NCBI GenBank assembly: GCA_902785705.1
Contig: CACZZN010000001.1
Coordinates: 1-64,000, forward strand
Reading direction: 5' to 3'
Source: an uncultured Veillonellaceae bacterium
Lineage (GTDB): Bacteria > Bacillota > Negativicutes > Selenomonadales > Selenomonadaceae
DNA length: 64,000 nucleotides
In this document: positions 1-8,142 of the stretch, one piece after another
How the letters are laid out: each line of letters opens with the position of its first letter
Numbering within the stretch: position 1 is the first letter of the stretch
The notes under the pieces: model-generated
The model's database searches: none
What the model was told of the DNA's origin: nothing
Seen by the model: only the letters and a program-made list of their open reading frames with translations
Position numbers and translations under genes: made by a program

Positions 1-305
1 TTTGCGCCGGGTCCTAAAATTTCTGCCCACCATTTGAAAGCCTTATTCAAGCCGCTTTTAAGGTCGCTTGATAAATCATAATTGAGAGCTGTAGTACCAC
101 TTCCTTTAAAAGCACTTGCTCTTGTTGCGTTGTAGTCGCTCGCGCCGTAATATTTGACATTGAAAAGCGTTTTTCCGTCCCAACCAATATCAAACTGCTC
201 CGCAGCCTCAGCAGGCTGCGGCAGGACAGCCCCGCTGACACAGATGCCTGCTGCCACGGCATAGAGAATTGCTTTTTTCTTCCTTGCTGATAAAAGTTTT
301 TTCAT
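1..305 (-). CDS. Exported surface protein, N-terminal part only (runs off left edge)
   Basis: Only the first 101 codons are in the window. The start ATG (303-305) has AAGGAG eight bases upstream. The protein opens with a basic n-region (MKKLLSARKKK), then a hydrophobic stretch and a likely signal peptidase site after PQPAEA, so it is exported. The mature part starts AEQFDIGWDGKTLFN and carries no recognisable domain here. The start resembles those of large autotransporter-like or adhesin proteins of diderm Firmicutes; this is inference and needs the missing C-terminus. It is transcribed away from tmcAL. Confidence 0.7.
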   Translation of the reverse strand, partial: MKKLLSARKKKAILYAVAAGICVSGAVLPQPAEAAEQFDIGWDGKTLFNVKYYGASDYNATRASAFKGSGTTALNYDLSSDLKSGLNKAFKWWAEILGPGA

Positions 306-342
306 TGTCTTCGCTCCTTGAAACTACAACATCATTCTGCAC

Positions 343-372
343 ATATTATCCCTAGTTGGAACACTTCGCCAA
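343..372 (-). promoter_or_regulatory. Candidate promoter for the exported protein gene
   Basis: On the minus strand TTGGCG (367-372) and TAATAT (343-348) are separated by 18 bases, about 40 bases ahead of the start codon. The boxes fit a housekeeping sigma promoter moderately well. Confidence 0.45.
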
Positions 373-464
373 ACATTCCTCTTTTCCTGCCGTCAAAGGA
401 TAATTTTTTGAATTTCACCCAAATTATCTTCACAAAGCATCACATGCCGCGCCCGAAATCCCCC

Positions 465-492
465 TTGAAACTCCCCCGATTTTTGCTACAAT
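465..492 (+). promoter_or_regulatory. Candidate promoter of tmcAL with extended -10
   Basis: TTGAAA (465-470), a 16-base spacer and TACAAT (487-492) preceded by TGC, which makes an extended -10. A GTATCA-T-TGATAC palindrome (494-506) lies at the expected transcription start and could be an operator. Confidence 0.6.
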
Positions 493-529
493 AGTATCAT
501 TGATACACGCAACGGAAGGAGAATACGTC

Positions 530-1810
530 ATGCCTGTGACCGGCATCATCGCAGAATACAATCCCTACCACAACGGGCACAGCTATCAGCTTGAGGCACT
601 GCGCCGAAGCCATCCGGATACCCGCGTCATCATCGCTATGAGCGGCAGCTTCACCCAGCGCGGCACCTCCGTCGTCCTCGACAAATGGACCCGGGCGCGC
701 CTTGCCGTGCAGGGCGGCTGCGATCTCGTACTGGAGCTTCCCGCTGTTTTCGCGCTGCGCAGCGCGCAGGACTTCGCCCGCGGAGGCGTCCGGCTCTTTT
801 CCCGCCTCGGCATCGTTGACAGCCTTGCCTTCGGGACGGAGCTCATGGAGCCGGATATGCTCACGAATACCGCTGCCATCATCGATACGGAGGAAGTGCA
901 GCAAGCCATCCGCCATGAAATGCGCCAAGGCACCTCCTATGCGGCCGCCATCTGCCATGTGCTTTCCCTCTTCACGGGAATCGAGGAAACTGCCCTGCGC
1001 CAGCCCAATACCATCCTCGCCATCGAATATCTGCGTGCATTGCAGGCGAGCAACACGGCATGGCAGAAACCGGGCGGCGCAAATGCCCCCATCCTGCAGC
1101 CCATTCCGATCCAGCGAAAGAGCACAGCCTATCACGACGATGCGCTCCATGCCGAGATATCAAGCGCCAATGCGCTCCGGCTCGCGCTCAACCGAAAAAC
1201 GCCCGACTGGGACGCCATCGCCCGGAATGTGTCCCCCGAGTCCGTGGATGCGCTGCAAAGAGCCAAAAACGCCGGGCTGCCGCAAATGGAACGCCTTTTT
1301 CTTCCCATCCTCGCCCGGCTCCACACCATACATCTCCAATCCCTGCGCAGCATCTACGGCATCAACGAGGGACTGGAACACCGTATCCTGAGAGCCGCGC
1401 AGACGGCAAAAAGTCTGGACGGGCTGGTCGATGCCATCAGCAGCAAGCGCTATCCCAAAAGCAGGATCCAGCGCACCATGCTGCATCTCCTGCTCTCGCT
1501 CCAAAAATCCCAGATACAGCAAATGGATCATATCGGTCCCGCCTATGCGCGTGTGCTCGCTTTCAACCGACACGGACGGGAACTTCTGCGCATCATGCGA
1601 AGGACCTCCCGTGTCCCTGTCATCACAAAGCTCAGCCAGTATCTCACCAGCCAGGACTGCCTGGCCGAGCCGGAGACGCTGCAGCCCTGCCAGCAGCAGC
1701 TTGTCATCGACATCCGCGCCGCCCATCTGCGAAATCTCACGCTTCCCAAAATGCCGGCCATCGGGCAGGATTTCATTACCTCCCCTTTTTATTTGGCTGC
1801 CGGCAATTGA
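530..1810 (+). CDS. tmcAL: tRNA(Met) cytidine acetate ligase TmcAL
   Basis: Known role of the family: uses ATP and acetate to make ac4C at the wobble base of elongator tRNA-Met, in the cytosol. The 426-residue protein is of family length. It opens MPVTGIIAEYNPYHNGHSY, with the nucleotidyltransferase HxGH motif as HNGH at 14-17. A conserved MSGSFTQRG segment follows near 37-45 and FGTE near 101. The ATG at 530 is preferred over the upstream in-frame ATG at 500 because AAGGAG stands eight bases before it. A promoter with extended -10 lies just upstream. A likely substrate, elongator tRNA-Met, is encoded at 43927-44003. Confidence 0.93.
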   Translation: MPVTGIIAEYNPYHNGHSYQLEALRRSHPDTRVIIAMSGSFTQRGTSVVLDKWTRARLAVQGGCDLVLELPAVFALRSAQDFARGGVRLFSRLGIVDSLAFGTELMEPDMLTNTAAIIDTEEVQQAIRHEMRQGTSYAAAICHVLSLFTGIEETALRQPNTILAIEYLRALQASNTAWQKPGGANAPILQPIPIQRKSTAYHDDALHAEISSANALRLALNRKTPDWDAIARNVSPESVDALQRAKNAGLPQMERLFLPILARLHTIHLQSLRSIYGINEGLEHRILRAAQTAKSLDGLVDAISSKRYPKSRIQRTMLHLLLSLQKSQIQQMDHIGPAYARVLAFNRHGRELLRIMRRTSRVPVITKLSQYLTSQDCLAEPETLQPCQQQLVIDIRAAHLRNLTLPKMPAIGQDFITSPFYLAAGN

Positions 1811-1843
1811 TGTAACCCCTTGCTTCACGAAAGGAGCATTCCC

Positions 1844-3076
1844 ATGAACCAATATCATTTACAGGAACTTCTGATCTGCCGCAATCTCTTGGAGGACAGC
1901 GCTTTGCAAGCGCTCCTGCAGGCCGTCAATACCCCCGAACCGTCCACAGGAGCAAAAGCTGTCTCCATGCTCATCGAGCAGGCGGAGCAGCTCGGGCTTG
2001 CAGGAGATATTATCCGCGCCTATACCTTGCACCTTCTGACCCACACGGGCAACCTGGCCTCCCGGACATCCGAGAAATGCCACGGAAAGCTCGGATCCAG
2101 TCTGAAAAAAGCATTCGTGCATGATATGGAGCTGCTGTCTCCCCTGCTCTCCACGCAGGGCACGCTTTCCGCCTTTCCCCTGCTGGCGGACTACCATCCG
2201 ACGAAAGCGCTCCGCACGGAGGCATGGGAAAAGCTGCAGGAACTCATGGGCTCCGCAGACACCGCGGAAAGCATGGCAGATGCGCTGCTCACCTATTACC
2301 GCCGCTACGGCTACGGAGACATTGCCTCCTACCGCGCCTTTCAATGGGACAACGGGAAGCTCGCAGGCATCCGTCACTTTGAGACCATCCGCATGAACGA
2401 CCTCATTGGCTATGCCCATCAAAAGGAACAGCTCATCGACAATACCGAGGCCTTTGTCGCAGGCCGCCCTGCCAATCATGTGCTGCTGGTGGGAGCGCGG
2501 GGCACGGGAAAATCCTCCGGTGTCAAGGCCCTTGCCAATGAGTATTACAGCGAGGGCCTGCGCCTGCTGCAGCTCACCAAGCCGCAGCTCCGTGCCCTGC
2601 CCGAAATCATGGAGACGCTTCGCCAGTTCTCCAGCAAGCGCTTCATCATCTTCATGGACGATCTGTCCTTCGAAGAATCCGACGCGGAATACAAGTATTT
2701 GAAATCCGCCATCGAGGGCGGCGTTTCCTCCCGTCCCGAAAACGTGCTCATCTACGCGACCTCCAACCGCCGTCATCTGATCCGCGAAAGCTGGCGGGAC
2801 CGCATCGACGGACAGGACGAGCTCTACCGTGATGACAGCATCCAGGAGACCATCTCGCTCTCCGACCGCTTCGGCCTCATCATCCACTACTATGCGCCGG
2901 ACCAGTCCGAATACCTTGCCATCATCCGCCATATGCTCAAAAAGCAGGGCATCGAAATGACCGATGAACAGCTCCGTGTCGAAGGCCTGCGCTGGGAAAT
3001 GAGCCATTCCGGCCGCAGCGGCCGCACCGCCCAGCAATTCGTAGCCCACTATCTGGGGCACAAATCAAATTCCTAA
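1844..3076 (+). CDS. DUF815-family ATPase
   Basis: A 410-residue cytosolic protein with a C-terminal AAA-like ATPase. The N-terminal half (1-180) is helical with no known domain. Walker A is GARGTGKSS near 217-225 and Walker B is RFIIFMDDL near 265-272, followed by an ATSNRRHLI sensor-like segment. This architecture is that of the DUF815 family, whose biological role is not established. ATG 1844 has AAAGGAG seven bases ahead. It lies 33 bases after tmcAL with no terminator between, so cotranscription is likely. A strong terminator follows. Confidence 0.85.
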   Translation: MNQYHLQELLICRNLLEDSALQALLQAVNTPEPSTGAKAVSMLIEQAEQLGLAGDIIRAYTLHLLTHTGNLASRTSEKCHGKLGSSLKKAFVHDMELLSPLLSTQGTLSAFPLLADYHPTKALRTEAWEKLQELMGSADTAESMADALLTYYRRYGYGDIASYRAFQWDNGKLAGIRHFETIRMNDLIGYAHQKEQLIDNTEAFVAGRPANHVLLVGARGTGKSSGVKALANEYYSEGLRLLQLTKPQLRALPEIMETLRQFSSKRFIIFMDDLSFEESDAEYKYLKSAIEGGVSSRPENVLIYATSNRRHLIRESWRDRIDGQDELYRDDSIQETISLSDRFGLIIHYYAPDQSEYLAIIRHMLKKQGIEMTDEQLRVEGLRWEMSHSGRSGRTAQQFVAHYLGHKSNS

Positions 3077-3090
3077 GCAATCATTGCATA

Positions 3091-3145
3091 ACAAGCCCTG
3101 TTTTCCATGCTGTTCCACACAGAAAACAGGGCTTGTTGTTTTATT
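3091..3145 (+). terminator. Intrinsic terminator after the DUF815 gene
   Basis: A perfect 15-bp stem (3091-3105 with 3122-3136) around a 16-base loop, followed by TGTTTTATT. Confidence 0.85.
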
Positions 3146-3276
3146 GGCAAAAATGAACCATCAAGGCATCCTTCAATTCCTTTTCGTTATATTTCTCTCG
3201 TATTGATTTTGGTTGAAACTAAAAAAATATATATTCCTATAAATTTTTATGTTACAATTAAAAAAGAGGTGATTTT

Positions 3277-4476
3277 ATGGAAAAATTACTTGTAGAGCGA
3301 AAAAATTATCTAAACCATCTGCTTCAGGCGAAGGACAAGCACATGATCAAAGTCATTACCGGGGTACGCCGTTGCGGCAAGTCCACGCTTCTCGCGCAGT
3401 TTCAGCAAATATTGCTGTCTCAAGGGGTACACGAGGAGCAGATACTTTCTATACACCTGGACTGGATTGAGTCAGAGCCCTTGCTTGAATATCATGCCCT
3501 TTACGACCACATAAAAGGACACCTTCAACGAGGTTGCACCACCTACATCTTTTTAGATGAAATTCAGCTCGTGCCAAACTTTCAAAAAGCCGTGCTAAGC
3601 ATCTTTGAGCAGGAAAACGCAGACATTTATTTAACCGGCTCCAATGCCGGCCTGCTCTCTGGTGAGCTTGCCACCCTGCTTTCCGGGCGTTATATGGAGC
3701 TTTCCCTTTTTCCCTTGTCCTTTGCGGAGTACTGTGAACTACGCGGAGGAGACCAGGCAGATAACTGGAAGGAGTATTTCAGCTGGGGCGGTTTTCCCTA
3801 TCTATCGCAAATCCCAGCGGAAGACATCAGGCTGGACTATCTATCCGGCATATACCACACAGTGCTCATGAAAGATATCATGGAACGCCGAAGTATCCAA
3901 GATGCCAGCAAGCTGAAAAATGTGGTTAAATTTATGCTTGATAACATAGGGAATCCCACCTCAGCCAAAAAAATTGCCGACACCCTTACCTCCAACGGGC
4001 ATAAAACCGTCTCCTCTACCATTGACCAATATCTGCAAACCTTGTGTGATGCCTTCATCCTTTACCCCTGCAGCCGCTATGACATACACGGCAAGCAACA
4101 TCTGAAAACCATGCAGAAATACTACACAGTCGATATGGGTTTTCGCCGTCTGCTGCTTGGCAATCCTGGCCGGGATATCGGGCATATTCTGGAAAACATC
4201 GTCTTCCTGGAGCTTTTGCGCCGCGGCTACCAAGTACACATAGGCAAGATTGGCTCCTTCGAAATAGACTTCATCGCCCAGCGAGGCAGCAGCCGTATTT
4301 ATTACCAAGTATCCGCCAGCATAATAGATCCAACTACCTTTCAAAGAGAAATTCGCCCTCTAAAGCAAATACAAGACAACTACCCCAAATTTATCCTGAG
4401 CCTGGATGACCTCCCCCTAGAAGAAGATGGCATTCTGCAGAAAAATATCATCGAATGGCTCAGAGGGGGCAGCTAA
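3277..4476 (+). CDS. AAA_14/DUF4143 family ATPase
   Basis: A 399-residue protein typical of the AAA_14 plus DUF4143 family: Walker A GVRRCGKST near 29-37, Walker B YIFLDEIQ, a TGSNAGLLSGE segment, then a DUF4143 region ending in a PD-(D/E)XK-like stretch (GSFEIDFIAQRG). The family is widespread, often accessory, and without a proven function. The start has AAAGAGGTG six bases upstream. The 200 bases before the gene are much more AT-rich than the surroundings, and the gene stands alone between a terminator and a convergent gene. This suggests, weakly, a separately acquired gene. Confidence 0.85.
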   Translation: MEKLLVERKNYLNHLLQAKDKHMIKVITGVRRCGKSTLLAQFQQILLSQGVHEEQILSIHLDWIESEPLLEYHALYDHIKGHLQRGCTTYIFLDEIQLVPNFQKAVLSIFEQENADIYLTGSNAGLLSGELATLLSGRYMELSLFPLSFAEYCELRGGDQADNWKEYFSWGGFPYLSQIPAEDIRLDYLSGIYHTVLMKDIMERRSIQDASKLKNVVKFMLDNIGNPTSAKKIADTLTSNGHKTVSSTIDQYLQTLCDAFILYPCSRYDIHGKQHLKTMQKYYTVDMGFRRLLLGNPGRDIGHILENIVFLELLRRGYQVHIGKIGSFEIDFIAQRGSSRIYYQVSASIIDPTTFQREIRPLKQIQDNYPKFILSLDDLPLEEDGILQKNIIEWLRGGS

Positions 4477-4502
4477 TCTTATTTAGTCGTCTCGATAGGG
4501 GT

Positions 4503-5381
4503 TTACGCATAGATACGGACGGCCTTCGGCACGGTTTCGATCCGCAATGGCAAGGGCGGCCCGATCTCGCCGTCGAGATCGCTCGTGACATCCTCCGAGG
4601 CCGAAATCAGGAAATTTTTCGATTGCAAATGCAGGACCGCATTCTGCCTCGATACGGACTTTCCTGCAATCAGATCCGCCGTGAGCTTCACCAGCTGCGC
4701 TGCGTTCTGCTTGCGGATCGCCAGAAAGTCCAGCTTCCCGTCATCCGCCTCCACATCGTCCGCCACATGCTTCATGCTGCCCACCACGCTGCTGTTGATG
4801 ACAACGAACAGGAACGCGTCCAGTTCATGTGTCGCATCATCCACCTCCACGTGCAGGCGGATCGTGCGGAGCTTCGGGATCTCCCCGATTCCCTTCAGAT
4901 AATAGGCCATCCTGCCCAGTGCATTCTTCCATTTCACATTGACCTCATGGGCAATGGAAGTCATCATGCCCGCGCTTGCCACATTGATGAAATATTCCTC
5001 CCCCACGCGCCCCAGATCCACACTGCGCGTGCGTCCCTCTGCGATGCAGTCGAAATATGCCTCCATATTCTCGTTGATGTTCAGATAGGTCGCAAAGTCA
5101 TTGGAAGTGCCGCTGCCGATGATGCCGACGGGAATATCCAGCCCCTCCTTGACCACTAGATTCACGACCTCATGCAGGGTACCGTCCCCGCCTGCGGCGA
5201 GCACGCCCTCCGCCCGCGCCTCGCGCAGGAAATCCACCAGTTCCCCGTTCCCGTCCTTCTTCGTCCGATACAGATACAAAAGGATGCCCCGCCGCTGGAA
5301 TGCCTCGACCATCTCATCCAGCCGGTTCTTGAAGGTGGCGTTCCCTGAAACGGGATTATACGCCAATGCCAATCGCCTCAT
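4503..5381 (-). CDS. YegS/DagK-type lipid kinase
   Basis: A 292-residue diacylglycerol-kinase catalytic-domain protein. An NPVSG segment near residue 9, GGDGT at 64-68 and GTSNDFA at 91-97 are the nucleotide-binding signatures of the DagK/YegS/BmrU group. Such enzymes phosphorylate diacylglycerol or related lipids at the membrane face; the substrate cannot be told from sequence. The gene begins one base after the stop of the upstream flippase-like gene, so the two form an operon and may serve the same lipid or envelope pathway. Confidence 0.85.
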   Translation of the reverse strand: MRRLALAYNPVSGNATFKNRLDEMVEAFQRRGILLYLYRTKKDGNGELVDFLREARAEGVLAAGGDGTLHEVVNLVVKEGLDIPVGIIGSGTSNDFATYLNINENMEAYFDCIAEGRTRSVDLGRVGEEYFINVASAGMMTSIAHEVNVKWKNALGRMAYYLKGIGEIPKLRTIRLHVEVDDATHELDAFLFVVINSSVVGSMKHVADDVEADDGKLDFLAIRKQNAAQLVKLTADLIAGKSVSRQNAVLHLQSKNFLISASEDVTSDLDGEIGPPLPLRIETVPKAVRIYA

Positions 5382-5382
5382 G

Positions 5383-7029
5383 TCACGCCTCCTTCGATTT
5401 GAAAATGCCCAGCTTGCGAAATACGCGGATGCCGTATTTTCCTACCATGGGGATGCGGTTCATGTCGCTCTCCTGGATGCCGCCGATCAATCCCATCGCC
5501 AGCAGGTAGACCGCACAGCCGAAGAACACCGCGCCGAAAGTGGAGAATATATCGCTCTGCCATTCGGCAATCGTGAAATCATAGAAGAACTTGACCGCCA
5601 CGGCCATGACAGCCGCGGCCCCCATGGTCTTGAAAAGCTGCGGGATCTCCATGCGATAGCCGATATAGCGGTGGATGAAATACAGATTGATGATGGCCGC
5701 GACGCCCATATCCGCCGCGGTCGCCCATGCCGCACCCATGATGCCGAGGGAGGGCTGAGCGGTCAGCACCCAGTTCAGGATGACTTTGGCGATCGCCGCC
5801 AGCACCATGTTCACCATGGGAATCGTCGTATGCCCCAGCCCCTGCAGCACGCCCGTCGAAACCTGGTGCAGCCCCAGCAGGATAATGCTGAATGCCGAGA
5901 TCATGACCGCAGGGCCTGCGCCCGGCGCATTGTAAATCAGGGAGGAAATCGGAGTGGCCAGAACAAACACCACGACAAAGGCAGGGAAGCACACAAAATT
6001 GGAAATGCGCACCGCCGCCGCCGTCTGGCTGAAAATACGCGAGGTATCCTGCAATGCACGCGCCTCGGAAATCGCCGGCACGATGCTCATGGCAAGGGAT
6101 GCCGTGAGGATCGTCGCCAGATTGACCAGCGGCACCGCCATGCCCGTCAGATAGCCGAACAGCTCCGTTGCCTCATTCACGGAATAGCCGGCCACCTCCA
6201 GCCGCTGGGGAACGATCATGAGATCCAGGTTCGACACCACGGGCAGCATGATGCTGGCCGCCGATACGGGCAGGGACAGCATAAAGATCCTGCGGATAAT
6301 CTGGCGCGTCGATTCCCGTTCCGTGCCAGGCGCTGGCTTCAGCTCCACACCGTACTCCGCCTCGATGTCCCGATCCAGTTTCCAATGATAATAGACCAGC
6401 ACAATCAGCCCTGTCACAGCGCCCGCCAAGGCGCCAAGGCTCGCCCCCGCCGCGGCATAGTCCAGTCCCCAAGGCAGAAGCAGATCCGCCAACAGGACCA
6501 TGGTGATGACGCGGAAAATCTGCTCCACGATCTGGGACACCGCCGTGGGCGTCATGCGCTGCCAGCCCTGCAGATAGCCGCGCGAGCTTGCCAGAAAAGT
6601 CACGAAAAAGACCGTCGGCGCAAGGGCAACCACGGACATATAGGCACGGGAGTCCCGGATAAAATGCCAGTCAATGAGCCATTCAGCCGCAAAATAGGTC
6701 AAGAGCGAGAAGAAGATACCCGTGAACAGCATGAGCGCCATGGAGATACGGAACACCCGCTTCGCACCATAGATATCCTTCAGCGCCACACGCTCTGCCG
6801 TAATGATGGAAATCGCCACAGGCACGCCGGCCTGCGAGACCGTCATGGCAAAAAAATAAATCGGGAAAGCCATCTGATAAAGGCCAATGCCTTCGCCGCC
6901 CAGGATACGGGACACAAAGATCCAGTTGAGGGAGCCGATGACCTTCACCACAAAGCCGGCAATCGTCAGGATGAAAGTTCCCTTCAGGAACTTCTCTCCC
7001 TTGCCGGAATGGTTATCTGAAGCATCCAC
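5383..7029 (-). CDS. MurJ/SpoVB-like polysaccharide flippase (MOP superfamily)
   Basis: About 548 residues of an integral membrane protein with some 14 hydrophobic segments, starting FLKGTFILTIAGFVVKVIG. This N-terminus is characteristic of the SpoVB/MATE-like branch that moves lipid-linked sugars or peptidoglycan precursors across the inner membrane. The start is uncertain: GTG 7029 gives the N-terminus closest to the family, TTG 7053 has GAGG about nine bases ahead, and GTG 7080 is the longest frame but lacks a ribosome site. Next downstream is the lipid kinase, one base away. True substrate unknown. Confidence 0.82.
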   Translation of the reverse strand: MDASDNHSGKGEKFLKGTFILTIAGFVVKVIGSLNWIFVSRILGGEGIGLYQMAFPIYFFAMTVSQAGVPVAISIITAERVALKDIYGAKRVFRISMALMLFTGIFFSLLTYFAAEWLIDWHFIRDSRAYMSVVALAPTVFFVTFLASSRGYLQGWQRMTPTAVSQIVEQIFRVITMVLLADLLLPWGLDYAAAGASLGALAGAVTGLIVLVYYHWKLDRDIEAEYGVELKPAPGTERESTRQIIRRIFMLSLPVSAASIMLPVVSNLDLMIVPQRLEVAGYSVNEATELFGYLTGMAVPLVNLATILTASLAMSIVPAISEARALQDTSRIFSQTAAAVRISNFVCFPAFVVVFVLATPISSLIYNAPGAGPAVMISAFSIILLGLHQVSTGVLQGLGHTTIPMVNMVLAAIAKVILNWVLTAQPSLGIMGAAWATAADMGVAAIINLYFIHRYIGYRMEIPQLFKTMGAAAVMAVAVKFFYDFTIAEWQSDIFSTFGAVFFGCAVYLLAMGLIGGIQESDMNRIPMVGKYGIRVFRKLGIFKSKEA

Positions 7030-7106
7030 GAATCGAAAACACCATCCTCGCAATACGCAAATCCTCGCGGAACTGCTCACAAATAAATTTTAGAGTACCA
7101 GTTCCT

Positions 7107-7135
7107 TTGCAAAAAAAACGCAATGCTTATATAAT
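7107..7135 (+). promoter_or_regulatory. Promoter for the DUF4931 gene
   Basis: TTGCAA (7107-7112), an exact 17-base spacer and a perfect TATAAT (7130-7135), about 90 bases ahead of the ATG at 7226. Confidence 0.75.
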
Positions 7136-7225
7136 ATAAGTAAATGTTCGTTCCATAAAATAAACCATTAGAAATTATATCATCATATGCCCTGCAATTC
7201 CAGCAGAAACTTCAAGGAGCGCCTT

Positions 7226-8005
7226 ATGAACATCAATCTGATACGATTCAATACTTCCATCGGGCAGCAAAAACCCGAGAATATGCGCAACCGGGAAAAC
7301 GCCTGTCCCTTCTGCGACGTGGCGAGCCTCACGGATATCATCGATACGGACGGCGATATCATCCTGCTCAAGAACAAATACAATGTCATCGAGGGAGCCG
7401 ACCAGTTCGTGATCATCGAGGGGAGCGCCTGCAAGAGCGACATGCCGGAATACAGCAAGGAGCACATGCACCGCCTCATCCGCATGGGGCTTCGCCATTG
7501 GAAGCATTTATTGGACTGCGGCAAATACCGCGACGTGCTCTTTTTCAAGAATTACGGTCCCCTGTCCGGCGGCACCATCCGCCATCCCCACATGCAGCTC
7601 ATCGGCTTTCCCGAAATCGACGAAACGCTTTTCTTCTCACCGGAGGAAATGAACGGTCTCATCATCCATGAACAGGACGGCGTGCAGCTCAACATCTCCA
7701 ACTGCCCCCGCGTGGGCTTTGGGGAGCTCAACGTCATCCCTGCCATCGGCAGCAGCCCGGATGTCCTTGCGGACTATATCCAGATTGCCGTCCACTATCT
7801 CATGCATCACTTCAACCGCAACTGCACAAGCTATAACATCTTCTTTTATCACAAGGCGGAACAGATCTATGTGAAAATCCTGCCCCGCTTCGCCACCTCG
7901 CCCTATTTCATCGGCTACAATATTCACTTCCTGCCGACCAATGTCGAGCGCATTGCCGCTGAAATGCAGGAACTTTACTTTAGGAACTGTCAAAAAATAA
8001 CTTAG
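7226..8005 (+). CDS. DUF4931 protein, HIT/GalT-like
   Basis: A 259-residue protein resembling galactose-1-phosphate uridylyltransferase and HIT-fold enzymes: a CPFC zinc-type pair at 27-30 and a GGTIRHPHMQ motif at 115-124, in which H120 and H122 correspond to the HxH nucleotidyl-transfer site. Function within DUF4931 is not established; a nucleotide hydrolase or transferase role is inference. ATG 7226 (AAGGAG six bases ahead) is preferred over ATG 7187. The final eight codons and the TAG stop are read from inside a dispersed repeat beginning at 7981, so the C-terminus has probably been altered by that insertion. Confidence 0.8.
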   Translation: MNINLIRFNTSIGQQKPENMRNRENACPFCDVASLTDIIDTDGDIILLKNKYNVIEGADQFVIIEGSACKSDMPEYSKEHMHRLIRMGLRHWKHLLDCGKYRDVLFFKNYGPLSGGTIRHPHMQLIGFPEIDETLFFSPEEMNGLIIHEQDGVQLNISNCPRVGFGELNVIPAIGSSPDVLADYIQIAVHYLMHHFNRNCTSYNIFFYHKAEQIYVKILPRFATSPYFIGYNIHFLPTNVERIAAEMQELYFRNCQKIT

Positions 8006-8142
8006 CCATCTTGCTTGTCCAAATTCCGTCTGTCTGCGTCAGCGAAAACTTGACGTAGCTCCGCTACGACTGCATTTCCGCTTCCTTGTCAGACAAAATT
8101 TGTTCTACACAATATGACTGACTTATTTTCCTCCAGTTCCTA
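7981..8142. repeat. Dispersed palindromic element, copy A1
   Basis: Imperfect terminal inverted repeats: TAGGAACTGTCAAAAAATAA at 7981 against the complement of the block ending CAGTTCCTA at 8142. Inside is a long imperfect hairpin centred on CGTAGC-TCC-GCTACG (8054-8068). Both ends carry TA. The left end supplies the stop of the DUF4931 gene; the right end supplies the last codons and stop of prfC. Confidence 0.75.

Noticed and set aside
3107-3295. 62-residue frame ahead of the DUF4143 ATPase
   Set aside because: Begins inside the terminator hairpin and has no ribosome site; the gap is AT-rich non-coding sequence.
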